Shown piece by piece: positions 51,648 through 60,341 of a stretch of DNA of 64,000 nt; positions within the stretch are counted from its first letter, which is position 1; every line of letters begins with the position of its first letter. The notes beneath the pieces were generated by a model. The model was not told where the DNA came from, ran no database searches, and saw only the letters and a list, made by a program, of their open reading frames with translations. The DNA comes from Candidatus Roizmanbacteria bacterium (GTDB lineage Bacteria; Patescibacteriota; Microgenomatia; UBA1406; GWC2-37-13): NCBI GenBank assembly GCA_016215445.1, contig JACRJL010000003.1:528924-592923 (forward strand), read 5' to 3'. The translations under genes and the position numbers were made by a program.

Positions 51648-51857
51648 ATGGCAAACGATCCAGAAAATAGACCAAGGATTAACTACGAAAAACTTAGATC
51701 TCCTGTCGGAGGTATTATTGAAAAGAAAAACCTACGTTATAAAACCGCTATGGAATTTGAGAAAAGGAGAAATATAGTCTTAGGAATTATTGCCGGAGCC
51801 ATCGTAACTTGCTTTGCAACTGGAATAGTTTCATACGAGATCTTTAAACCTCGTTAA
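51648..51857 (+). CDS. Small single-TM hypothetical protein
   Basis: 69 aa; TATAAT at 51636-51641. Confidence 0.6.
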   Translation: MANDPENRPRINYEKLRSPVGGIIEKKNLRYKTAMEFEKRRNIVLGIIAGAIVTCFATGIVSYEIFKPR

Positions 51858-51892
51858 CTAAGGCTCTTATTGGTATAATATTAATAATAATC

Positions 51893-51907
51893 GCCGCGGT
51901 GGTGGAA
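51893..51907 (+). repeat. Partial 5' copy of tRNA-Leu
   Basis: GCCGCGGTGGTGGAA, identical to 52019-52033 (tRNA nt 1-15). Confidence 0.9.
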
Positions 51908-51914
51908 GTGTTAT

Positions 51915-51971
51915 CTGTCTGTTCACGACAAAAGTCGTGATTACAGACAGTTCATCCCGCCTCAGGCGGGA
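51915..51971 (+). other. Tandem twin hairpins
   Basis: CTGTCTGT-TCACGAC AAAA GTCGTGA-TT-ACAGACAG (51915-51950); TCCCGCC TCA GGCGGGA (51955-51971). Confidence 0.9.
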
Positions 51972-52018
51972 GTATACAAGAAAGCAACTTAACAATAAGG
52001 GTATCAAAATTATAAGAA

Positions 52019-52102
52019 GCCGCGGTGGTGGAATGGTATACACGCAGGACTTAAAATCCTGTGATCGAATAGATCGTGAGCGTTCGAGTCGCTCCCGCGG
52101 CA
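52019..52102 (+). tRNA. tRNA-Leu (TAA)
   Basis: Acceptor GCCGCGG/CCGCGGC; anticodon loop CTTAAAA; long variable arm; T loop TTCGAGT. Confidence 0.95.
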
Positions 52103-52111
52103 CTTTGAGTT

Positions 52112-52183
52112 GCCCACTTAGCTCAGCGGTAGAGCAGCTGTTTTGTAAACAGCAGGTCGTCAGTTCAAATCTGACAGTGGGCT
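52112..52183 (+). tRNA. tRNA-Thr (TGT)
   Basis: Acceptor GCCCACT/AGTGGGC; anticodon loop TTTGTAA; T loop TTCAAAT. Confidence 0.95.
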
Positions 52184-52186
52184 CCA

Positions 52187-52258
52187 GAGCTCATAGTTCA
52201 ACGGATAGAATAAATCCCTTCTAAGGATTAGATGGCAGTTCGATTCTGCCTGAGCTCA
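52187..52258 (+). tRNA. tRNA-Arg (TCT)
   Basis: Acceptor GAGCTCA/TGAGCTC; anticodon loop CTTCTAA; T loop TTCGATT. Confidence 0.95.
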
Positions 52259-52263
52259 CTTAA

Positions 52264-52304
52264 TGACAGCCCCGAAGGGGAGCCTTCGGCTTTCGATTCT
52301 GTCA
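52264..52304. other. Compact twin-hairpin structure with outer stem
   Basis: TGACAG [CCCC-GAA-GGGG][AGCC-TTC-GGCT] ... CTGTCA; alternative CCGAAGG-GGAG-CCTTCGG. Confidence 0.75.
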
Positions 52305-52308
52305 AGCC

Positions 52309-53253
52309 TCACACTTTTGAGATTATGGATTTTAATTGTTTGAGGGAGTTTTCATTGTAAATTGAGATCTCCAAAATACGGGTTTTAAGAGTTCTAAGTT
52401 CATCACCCTTCTTTTTTATTTCCTTTTCACCGACCAAATCAATTTTTGTCAACAATATTATTGATTTTTTCTGTAAAAGTTTTTCGTTATAGCTTTTTAG
52501 TTCATTAATAACAGTGTTGTAATCGCCTAAAATGTCTTTTGACTCAACTGATATACAGTGGAGTATTAAATCTACCTTTTCAATATGTTTTAAGAACTTT
52601 ATTCCCAGACCGCGCCCAATAGATGCTCCTTCAATTAAACCAGGAACGTCTGCTATGATCTTTCCTTCATAAACACCGAGGTTTGGTTCAAGAGTGGTGA
52701 ATGGATAGTTGGCTGTCCTGACATTGGCGGCAGTCAGTTTATTAAGCAAACTACTCTTTCCCGCATTGGGAAGTCCAATTAAGCCGAAGTTAGCGATTAG
52801 TTTCAAAATCAGTTTAATTTTCCTTTCTTCACCCTCTTCTCCTGGCTCAGCGTATTTGGGAGTCCGATTAGTAGAAGATTTAAAAGCAACATTTCCTTGT
52901 CCTCCGGCTCCGCCCCGGCAAAGCAATACCCTCGAGCCATCTTCACTTATAGTTGCTTCTTCTTTTGTCGAAACATCAATAATTGTTGTTCCAATCGGTA
53001 CCTTAAGAATTAGCTCCTTTCCGTTCAAACCTGATCTTTTGTTTTGTCCGCCTTGTTCTCCATTTTCCCCTATAAATTTATTTACTTCGACAAATGCTTT
53101 AAGATGAGTGACATTTGAAGTGGCCATTACCCAAACATCGCCCCCATTTCCTCCATTACCGCCAGAAGCTCCTCTTCTATTTCTAAAAAAAGCCACTCTA
53201 CCTGATCCGCCGTGGCCGCCTTTCACTTTTATTTCCGCCTCATCTATGAACAT
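52309..53253 (-). CDS. obgE: GTPase ObgE
   Basis: Gly-rich Obg fold; GLPNAGKSSLLNKLTAANVRTANYPFTTLEPNLGVY. Confidence 0.96.
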   Translation of the reverse strand: MFIDEAEIKVKGGHGGSGRVAFFRNRRGASGGNGGNGGDVWVMATSNVTHLKAFVEVNKFIGENGEQGGQNKRSGLNGKELILKVPIGTTIIDVSTKEEATISEDGSRVLLCRGGAGGQGNVAFKSSTNRTPKYAEPGEEGEERKIKLILKLIANFGLIGLPNAGKSSLLNKLTAANVRTANYPFTTLEPNLGVYEGKIIADVPGLIEGASIGRGLGIKFLKHIEKVDLILHCISVESKDILGDYNTVINELKSYNEKLLQKKSIILLTKIDLVGEKEIKKKGDELRTLKTRILEISIYNENSLKQLKSIISKV

Positions 53254-53355
53254 ATTTGATTCAATTATACAGTTAATATGGCTTTATAAACTTAAAAACT
53301 TTCTTCTGTACTTCTTTCTTACAGATTTTTATTAAGACTTATAGTATAATAACTC

Positions 53356-53838
53356 ATGTCTGAAGAAAATTCTCCAAAAAAGAACGGAATGACTTGGCAA
53401 GCCAAAACAGTTATGTGGACAGTAATAATCGGAACTTGTGCCTTATTGGTCAGTCCGCCGGAAGTTAAACTAACTGCTTTATCATTAGCTTGCGCAGTTC
53501 CAGCTGTTTGGGGTCTATGGCAGTTAGGTAAAGCAGCAAAACAAACCAAAGAACAAAATGCAGTTCTTTTTGCCGAAAACCCTCAAGAAGCACCGGCGTT
53601 TAAAAAAGCTGCCAGATTAGCAAAAAAAACCGCCGAAAAGAGGGAAAAGCGTATAAAAAAGAGAGAAGAAGAAACCCAAAAAAAAATTATTTCCATCGCT
53701 GAAAAAGGTCCCGTGCTTTTAAGAGACGAAAGCGTACCACATCATAAACCAGGTCCAATGGTTTATAACAGGATAACTGGATCTTTTCAGAGTCTTGACA
53801 GATATATTGAGTGGATGAAACAGTATGAAAAAAAATAG
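53356..53838 (+). CDS. Hypothetical membrane protein
   Basis: 160 aa, two TMs; TATAAT 5 nt upstream of ATG. Confidence 0.7.
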   Translation: MSEENSPKKNGMTWQAKTVMWTVIIGTCALLVSPPEVKLTALSLACAVPAVWGLWQLGKAAKQTKEQNAVLFAENPQEAPAFKKAARLAKKTAEKREKRIKKREEETQKKIISIAEKGPVLLRDESVPHHKPGPMVYNRITGSFQSLDRYIEWMKQYEKK

Positions 53839-53845
53839 AAAACTT

Positions 53846-54820
53846 TTAAAGAAGGCTCTTTTGTACCAATTTATTTATTTTCAAATGCGCTAGAGCTTTT
53901 GAAGTCAAAGATCTTCCTCTCGAGGTTTTTTTGATAAAACCTATCTGTAAAAGGTAAGGTTCAATAAACTCCTCGACTGTTCGCACGTCTTCAGACAGAG
54001 CAGAGGCAATTGTCTCCACTCCAACAGGCTGATTATTAAACTTTTCACCTAGGATTTTAAGATAAGACATATCAATATCTATCAAGCCGGCTTCGTCTAT
54101 CTCAAGAAGACTAAAAAGTTTCTCCAAGAGTTTTTCGTCAACTTGAATGTGTTTGTCGACCTCGAGAATGTCACGAGCTCTTTTAAGAATCCTGTTAGCG
54201 AGTCGGGGAGTACGACGGGATCGCATGGCAATCTGCTTGGCAGCTTCTTTTGTGATGGGCATTTCCAGAATTTTTGACGACCTGACGATAATTTCCTCTA
54301 TTTCCGGATTCGTATAGTAATCAACTCTTAATAATAAACCGAAGCGATCCCGGAGAGGTGCGGACAAAAGGGCTAGTTTAGTCGTCGCGCCGATTATGGA
54401 AATTCTTGGCACAGGTAGCCTGACTGTCCGGGCTGATGGACCCTTTCCAATAATAATGTCCAGTGAATACTCTTCCATTACAGGATAGAGCATCTCTTCA
54501 ACCGGTTTTGGAAGGCGGTGAATCTCATCTATAAATAAGACGTCGTTGTCTTTTAGATTGGTCAAAATTGCTGCCAGATCGCCCGTCTTGGTGATAGTAG
54601 CACCTGAGGTGACCTTTATATCACCTTTTAGTTCATTGGCAACAATGTAAGCCAAAGTAGTCTTTCCTATTCCTGGCGGACCATAAAAAAGAATGTGTTC
54701 TGAAGGTTTGCCTCTTTTTATAACCGCGTCTATAAAAAGCTTTAGAGTTTTAACGACATTTTCTTGGCCGATATAATCTTTCAGTAATTTAGGCCTTAAA
54801 TTTTCTACATTACTTTTCAT
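53846..54820 (-). CDS. ruvB: Holliday junction branch migration helicase RuvB
   Basis: LRPKLLKDYIGQENV, ILFYGPPGIGKTTLAYIVANEL, FIDEIHRLPKPVEEMLYPVMEEY. Confidence 0.97.
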   Translation of the reverse strand: MKSNVENLRPKLLKDYIGQENVVKTLKLFIDAVIKRGKPSEHILFYGPPGIGKTTLAYIVANELKGDIKVTSGATITKTGDLAAILTNLKDNDVLFIDEIHRLPKPVEEMLYPVMEEYSLDIIIGKGPSARTVRLPVPRISIIGATTKLALLSAPLRDRFGLLLRVDYYTNPEIEEIIVRSSKILEMPITKEAAKQIAMRSRRTPRLANRILKRARDILEVDKHIQVDEKLLEKLFSLLEIDEAGLIDIDMSYLKILGEKFNNQPVGVETIASALSEDVRTVEEFIEPYLLQIGFIKKTSRGRSLTSKALAHLKINKLVQKSLL

Positions 54821-56177
54821 TTACTTCTGCTTTGGGAAGGGAAATAATAAATGCTGTGCCTTCGTTTTTTTCCGACATTACGTCAATCCTTCCATTGTGC
54901 AATTCTATCAGCTGCTTGGAAATATATAAACCCAATCCTGTTCCTTTAACTGGCGCCTTGTCGCTTTGTTTGGTTTCGATTCTTCTGAATTTTTCAAATA
55001 GTTTGTTCTTGTCGTCAGGATCTATAAAAGAACCTGTATTAAATACTTCAATTGTTTGAAAACTGCCTTTTTCGGAAACTATAATGTTCACTTCCCCTTG
55101 ATCAGATGTAAACTTGATTGCATTCCCTAAGATATTTTGGATGACCTCTCTAAGTTTTTCTTTATCACCTTTTGTAAAACGGATTTTTTCACCCAAATCC
55201 ATTTTCAGCTTTATTTTTCGTTCAGTGGCGTTGACTGAAAATTCGTCAAAAACAGACTTGACAAGGTCATTAAGATTGACTGACTCCATTTGTAAAACTA
55301 ATCGTTTACCTTCGATCCTGGAAACCGTTAACATGTCCTCAACAAGATTTAATAATCTCTCCGAAGAACTATAACCAATATTCAAATAATTTTTAGTTTC
55401 TTCATCGGATATTTTGCCTTTGCTCATTGCCAACCAAAGGTAATTTTTTATTGCTGTTATTGGTGTACGAAGTTCATGCGAAGCTACAGAGACGAACTCA
55501 TCTTTTAACTTATCAAGTTCCCTTAGCTTGTCATTTGACTCTTCAATCTGTTGATACAGAATAGCGTTATTTATGGCAATACTTATTACCTCGGGAAGCC
55601 TAAATATAAAGTCTTTCCAGTATTCAAAGGTAAATTCAGCCTCTCCCAAACCAAAAACTATTGCTCCAGCGGATTCTTTTCGAATAAAAAAAGGGTATAT
55701 TAAGTACTCTTTTATATTTATTTGCCTTTGAATTTTATCAACCTCATCACTGTCTAACTGACTAAATAATCGACTCATTTTTTTTTCGTTAATTATCTTT
55801 TTGCTCCTTATAGATTCAATCAAAGGATGGCTTTCTTCATTTAAGGAAATCTTTTCATTGTAATAAATATGGAGGACATCATCGCTGACAGTCGGAGGTT
55901 CTTCACTGAAAGCTATAGAAAGCGGATAAAGAACGTTATTTTTGTGATCCATAAAATAAATGAAGATTGACCTTATTTTTGAGCTTTTGATAATCTCATG
56001 CGTCACCTGATCGGCGATTTGATCTACTTTTGTTAAGGAACCGAGAATAATATGGTCTATTTTTCTAAGAAGGGCGAGCATTTTGTTGCGCTCGTTTAGT
56101 TCGAGGTTTTTCTTATACATTTCCTCGTTAATATGAGCCAGTTCATCGTCCTTGCTTTTGACTGTATTATCGGCCAT
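54810..56177 (-). CDS. Histidine kinase (GAF-like, HisKA, HATPase)
   Basis: FVSVASHELRTPITAIKNYLWLA; NILGNAIKFTSDQG; GTGLGLYISKQLIELHNGRI. Confidence 0.9.
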   Translation of the reverse strand: MADNTVKSKDDELAHINEEMYKKNLELNERNKMLALLRKIDHIILGSLTKVDQIADQVTHEIIKSSKIRSIFIYFMDHKNNVLYPLSIAFSEEPPTVSDDVLHIYYNEKISLNEESHPLIESIRSKKIINEKKMSRLFSQLDSDEVDKIQRQINIKEYLIYPFFIRKESAGAIVFGLGEAEFTFEYWKDFIFRLPEVISIAINNAILYQQIEESNDKLRELDKLKDEFVSVASHELRTPITAIKNYLWLAMSKGKISDEETKNYLNIGYSSSERLLNLVEDMLTVSRIEGKRLVLQMESVNLNDLVKSVFDEFSVNATERKIKLKMDLGEKIRFTKGDKEKLREVIQNILGNAIKFTSDQGEVNIIVSEKGSFQTIEVFNTGSFIDPDDKNKLFEKFRRIETKQSDKAPVKGTGLGLYISKQLIELHNGRIDVMSEKNEGTAFIISLPKAEVNEK

Positions 56178-56189
56178 ATAAATATATTA

Positions 56190-56447
56190 TCACGTAGCGA
56201 GGTCAATCTTCATCGAATTGATCACTCCGAGACAGACTTCAACCGAAGCCTGGCCAAAGATTTTTTCGTACTGACTTATCAGGTTTTTGACAATTTTCTT
56301 TTCGTCTCCGGTTATGACAATTTTCCTCTCAAGCCAGTCGATCTTCAAACCTTTGATTTTTTTAGCCTGTTCGACAGCCAAAGGACCGATTATATTTTCC
56401 TGTTCACCGATTATCTTCATGATTAATTGACTGAATACGCTATTCAT
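56190..56447 (-). CDS. Hypothetical small protein
   Basis: 85 aa, between histidine kinase and membrane protein, 4-nt overlap with upstream gene. Confidence 0.6.
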   Translation of the reverse strand: MNSVFSQLIMKIIGEQENIIGPLAVEQAKKIKGLKIDWLERKIVITGDEKKIVKNLISQYEKIFGQASVEVCLGVINSMKIDLAT

Positions 56448-57265
56448 TGCAGTTTCTTGATTTCATAATAAACATTTAAAAGCTCAAACAAACTAATCGA
56501 CATAAAATAATAGGCAAAAGCATAGACTATGTCGTTCCAACCAGCCGGGTGAAGACTGCCATAATAGCTAAAATAAAGGAAGCTGTAGTCTGCTAAAAAG
56601 TAGATAAAAAAAGCAAAAAGGATTAAAACTATCTTTGACTTCATGATGCCTCCCAGTATTCCCCTGGAAAGAATAAAAATGAGCAATGCCAAAGAAATAT
56701 AGATTGTTTCCCCCAAGGGATACCCGAAATCCAAAATTACTTTTAACGGATTTGTCCAATCAAATTCGTAGCCTTTCAAAAATAGGAAATAAGAAAGAGT
56801 CAACATTACGAGTGGAATCAAAAGTGCCAGGAAAATTTTGGAAACGTTTTTTAAGCTTAGTATCGCTCCTGTTGCTTTTGCTAAATATAAAAGGCCAATG
56901 ATATAAAAAATAAGACTGCTGATAAAACCGATGTCACCAAAAGAAGGGTAAGGAATTTCTACTTTAAAAAAGAAGGTATAAAGCGAATAAGAAACCTGAC
57001 CAAAAACCTGACCCAATAATCCAAAGGAAAGAAATGTGATTGCCTTTCCCATAACGCTACCTAATCCACCCCATTTACGAGAAATGTATAAACCGCTTAA
57101 ACCACCACATAAAGCCAGCAACCAATAAGTTCCTCCGAAAATTTGATTTTGTACACTAAAATCATCAGTCTTGAAAATTTGAAGATATGACCACCAAAAA
57201 AAAATAAAAATAAATAAATACAATGTAATCCTTGCCCCAAAAAAATCTTTCTCTTTTTTTGCCAT
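56444..57265 (-). CDS. Polytopic membrane protein, possible sensor
   Basis: 273 aa with about 8 TMs, co-oriented with the histidine kinase. Confidence 0.65.
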   Translation of the reverse strand: MAKKEKDFFGARITLYLFIFIFFWWSYLQIFKTDDFSVQNQIFGGTYWLLALCGGLSGLYISRKWGGLGSVMGKAITFLSFGLLGQVFGQVSYSLYTFFFKVEIPYPSFGDIGFISSLIFYIIGLLYLAKATGAILSLKNVSKIFLALLIPLVMLTLSYFLFLKGYEFDWTNPLKVILDFGYPLGETIYISLALLIFILSRGILGGIMKSKIVLILFAFFIYFLADYSFLYFSYYGSLHPAGWNDIVYAFAYYFMSISLFELLNVYYEIKKLQ

Positions 57266-57313
57266 AAATCTATTCTATAATTATTTCTTAGGGTGAGTCA
57301 AGTATTTTAAAAT

Positions 57314-58219
57314 ATGATACCTAAATATCCTCTTTTTAAGAAAATAGATTTTAAAGACCTGAATGAAATAAATAAAATAACCAAAAAAAACCTTCCTTAC
57401 AGCGACTTCAATTTTAGCGTTCTTTGGAGCTATAATACAAAAAAAGATCTTAAACTTTCGCTTTTAAATGGAAATCTTATCGTCCGATTTACTGACGCCT
57501 TGGATTTAAAACCGTATTATTCTTTTTATGGGGGCAACAAATTTGAGGAAACATCCTTAACATTATTAAAGTTAACAAAAACAAAAAAAGATAACTCCTT
57601 ACTTAAATATATTCCGGAAATATTTGCAAAAAACCAAAAAACGAACCGAATTGTTATCAAAGAAAGCCGGGATAATTTTGACTACGTATTTTCTGTTGAT
57701 AAATTAAGTTCTTTGAAAGGGCACGATTTGGAAAAGAAAAGGTGGCGCTTTAGTAAATTCTGCCGAACCTATCAAAACCATCAGGTAAGATTACTTGATT
57801 TAAAAGACAAAACAGTCCATTCTATGATCTTAATATTTTTCAAAAATTGGGCTTTGAATAAAAATAAAAGTTCTAAGGAAACTATAAATGAATTTAAAGC
57901 AATAAAAAACCTCTTTGATTTAGCCGATAAACTAGAATTTATCTGTCTTGGAATTTTCGACAAAAACAAACTCATCGCATTTTCTATTAATGAGAAATTA
58001 AGAAATAAATATGCTCTTGGTCATTTCGCCAAAACCAATCCTTTATTTTTCGGAGTCCATGAAGCACTTTATAAATATTCTGCCGATTCATTAAAAAAGA
58101 AAGGTTGTGTTTTATTTAATATGGAAGAAGATATGGGTCTAGAAAATTTACGAGCTGCCAAAATGTCTTGGCGACCTGACTTTTTTTTAAAAAAATTTAA
58201 CATAACATTAAATAATTAA
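57314..58219 (+). CDS. DUF2156-like (GNAT-fold) protein
   Basis: IDFKDLNEINKITKKNLPYSDFNFSVLWSYN...YYSFYGGNKFEETSLTLL. Confidence 0.65.
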   Translation: MIPKYPLFKKIDFKDLNEINKITKKNLPYSDFNFSVLWSYNTKKDLKLSLLNGNLIVRFTDALDLKPYYSFYGGNKFEETSLTLLKLTKTKKDNSLLKYIPEIFAKNQKTNRIVIKESRDNFDYVFSVDKLSSLKGHDLEKKRWRFSKFCRTYQNHQVRLLDLKDKTVHSMILIFFKNWALNKNKSSKETINEFKAIKNLFDLADKLEFICLGIFDKNKLIAFSINEKLRNKYALGHFAKTNPLFFGVHEALYKYSADSLKKKGCVLFNMEEDMGLENLRAAKMSWRPDFFLKKFNITLNN

Positions 58220-58220
58220 A

Positions 58221-59363
58221 ATGGATAAAAGACTTAAATCAACTATTGATAAATTTTTTCATAAAAATTTTAACAAAAAAATAAAGACGCCTCAGATAGT
58301 TTTTGATTTAAATATTCTTAAAGATAATTATCATCTGATTAAAAGTAGTCTTGCGAACGGAAAATGTGAAATTAGATACGCAATCAAAGCAAATAATGAG
58401 GAAAGAACAATCAAAGTCTTAAAATCTTTGGGAAGCGGGTTTGAAATCGCTTCGCTCGGGGAGTTAAATATTCTCAAGAATAATTTTATTAATCCAAAAA
58501 AAATATTATTCAGCTCTCCTGTAAAAATTGACAGTCACATAAGAGCAGCTTACAACTACGGAATTAGGTATTTTGCATTTGATTCTTTTGAAGAGCTTAA
58601 AAAAATAGCCAAAAACGCTCCAAATTCAAATGTTTATTTACGAATTGACGTTAGCAATTCGGGTTCCATTTGGAAACTCGACAGTAAATTCGGGGCTCCA
58701 AAAAAAGACTGGATTAAACTGTTAATTGAGGCTAAAAGAAAAAATTTGAACCCGGTTGGTATTACTTTTCTTGTCGGCTGGAACAACACAAATAATTCAA
58801 CTTGGAAAAAAGCCGTAGATGAAGCCTCTCAACTTATTAAAAACGCCATTGACTCTGGCATAAAAATAAAGTTTCTTAACCTCGGAGGTGGATTTCCTGC
58901 CCACCTAGTCGACCAAGAAAAACATTTAAAACAAATAGTATCTACAATCAATCCAATTTTAAATAAATTAATCAAAAATTACTCTGTAAATATAATCGCC
59001 GAACCAGGTACTTTTTTGGTCGCCAACTGTGGGGCAATGTTTACACGAGTTTATGCAAAGTTAAAAAGAAAAAGTGGAAACTGGCTTTTTATAGACTCAT
59101 CCATAATGGGAGGATTTTACGAGATTTTCAAAGATATAAAGTTTAATCTTTACCTACCTTCTAAAAAGAATAAATTAGACTTTGATGTTAATTATACTAT
59201 TACAGGTCCCACCTGTGACAGCTACGATGTTTTTTTTAAAGATATTAAGCTTCCAAAGGAAGTTTCCGTAGGGGAGTTGCTTGTAATTTTACCCGCTGGC
59301 GCTTATATTTCTTCACGCCGCGAATATAACGGTTTTCCTTACCCTGAAACTACTTATTTATAA
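58221..59363 (+). CDS. Fold type III PLP-dependent decarboxylase (Orn/DAP/Arg decarboxylase 2 family)
   Basis: IRYAIKANNEERTIKVLKSLGSGFEIASLGEL; FLNLGGGFPAH; IIAEPGTFLVANCGAMFTRV; GPTCDSYDVFF. Confidence 0.85.
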   Translation: MDKRLKSTIDKFFHKNFNKKIKTPQIVFDLNILKDNYHLIKSSLANGKCEIRYAIKANNEERTIKVLKSLGSGFEIASLGELNILKNNFINPKKILFSSPVKIDSHIRAAYNYGIRYFAFDSFEELKKIAKNAPNSNVYLRIDVSNSGSIWKLDSKFGAPKKDWIKLLIEAKRKNLNPVGITFLVGWNNTNNSTWKKAVDEASQLIKNAIDSGIKIKFLNLGGGFPAHLVDQEKHLKQIVSTINPILNKLIKNYSVNIIAEPGTFLVANCGAMFTRVYAKLKRKSGNWLFIDSSIMGGFYEIFKDIKFNLYLPSKKNKLDFDVNYTITGPTCDSYDVFFKDIKLPKEVSVGELLVILPAGAYISSRREYNGFPYPETTYL

Positions 59364-59723
59364 AAAGGACTTTATCTTCGCTACAAACTGTTCAGGGTTA
59401 AACTGACTTTTAAAGAGAATTTCAAAATTATATCCTTTGAGGTCCGCTAACATTCTAGAATCGTCAAGATTAGTGATAATCACAATCTTCTGTTTTAATT
59501 TTTCCGGGCGATTTTTTTTAATTTTAGCCAAGATATCAATGGCATTCATTTTTGGCAGTAATGTATCAAGTAGAATTAGATCCCAGTCTTCCTCGATAAT
59601 TTTAGTATAGGCAACTTCACCGTCCTCAACAAAAGTTACTTGGTATTCTTTATCCTGATTCAAAAAGTCAAAATAAAGTTTTCCCATCAGCTGGTCATCT
59701 TCAATAAGAAGAATCCGTTTCAT
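59358..59723 (-). CDS. Response regulator receiver protein
   Basis: ILLIEDDQLMGKLYFDFL...WDLILLDTLLPKMNAIDIL; stand-alone REC. Confidence 0.88.
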   Translation of the reverse strand: MKRILLIEDDQLMGKLYFDFLNQDKEYQVTFVEDGEVAYTKIIEEDWDLILLDTLLPKMNAIDILAKIKKNRPEKLKQKIVIITNLDDSRMLADLKGYNFEILFKSQFNPEQFVAKIKSFL

Positions 59724-59742
59724 AATCTTATGATATCACAAA

Positions 59743-59766
59743 AAAACCCCGCCTTGCGGCGGGGTT
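59743..59766 (-). terminator. Terminator of pilin gene
   Basis: Minus strand AACCCCGCC GCAA GGCGGGGTT followed by T-run. Confidence 0.85.
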
Positions 59767-59785
59767 ATATTTAACGAAAAGTTAC

Positions 59786-60259
59786 TTATCTTGTTACTGT
59801 TATTGCAACACCATTTACATCATTTCCTCCTGATACTGTGATTCTGTCTGCAGCATCACGTGATATTGAATAACCTGTACTTCCCCATACTCCATCATCT
59901 GCTGGTCCGTCGCAATCAGTGATATTAGGCGTATTTAATGTCGGGATCACTGGTAATGCCGGTAAATAATTTGTCACCAACTGAGCACAAAGTGGCGATA
60001 AAGCCGTTGTATTAGCTAAAAGTGTTGGCGTATCAACAGCTAAACCAGCAACAGTTGCCGGTAGTTGACCATTATTCTCGGCGACAAATTGATGGATTCC
60101 ATTAAGAATCTGCAAAACATCAGATCTTTGTCTTGTATCATTTGCCTGACCAAACTGTCGGGCAGGATTGATGGCAATTAATGTAATAGCCAATAGGATA
60201 GCCAATATTCCTATGACCACCAAAAGCTCGATAAGAGTAAAACCTTTTCTATTTATCAT
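59786..60259 (-). CDS. Type IV pilin-like protein
   Basis: Class III signal RKG|FTLIELLVVIGILAILLAITLIAINPARQF. Confidence 0.92.
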   Translation of the reverse strand: MINRKGFTLIELLVVIGILAILLAITLIAINPARQFGQANDTRQRSDVLQILNGIHQFVAENNGQLPATVAGLAVDTPTLLANTTALSPLCAQLVTNYLPALPVIPTLNTPNITDCDGPADDGVWGSTGYSISRDAADRITVSGGNDVNGVAITVTR

Positions 60260-60341
60260 ATTTGAGATTTAAAATTTTAACTATTATTATAAAAGTAGAT
60301 GATTTGCTATTTGATTACAAGAGGTAATTACTATAAGTATA

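Noticed and set aside
51867-52224. ORFs 51867-52103 (-) and 51937-52224 (+)
   Set aside because: They span hairpins and tRNA genes; translations are artefacts.
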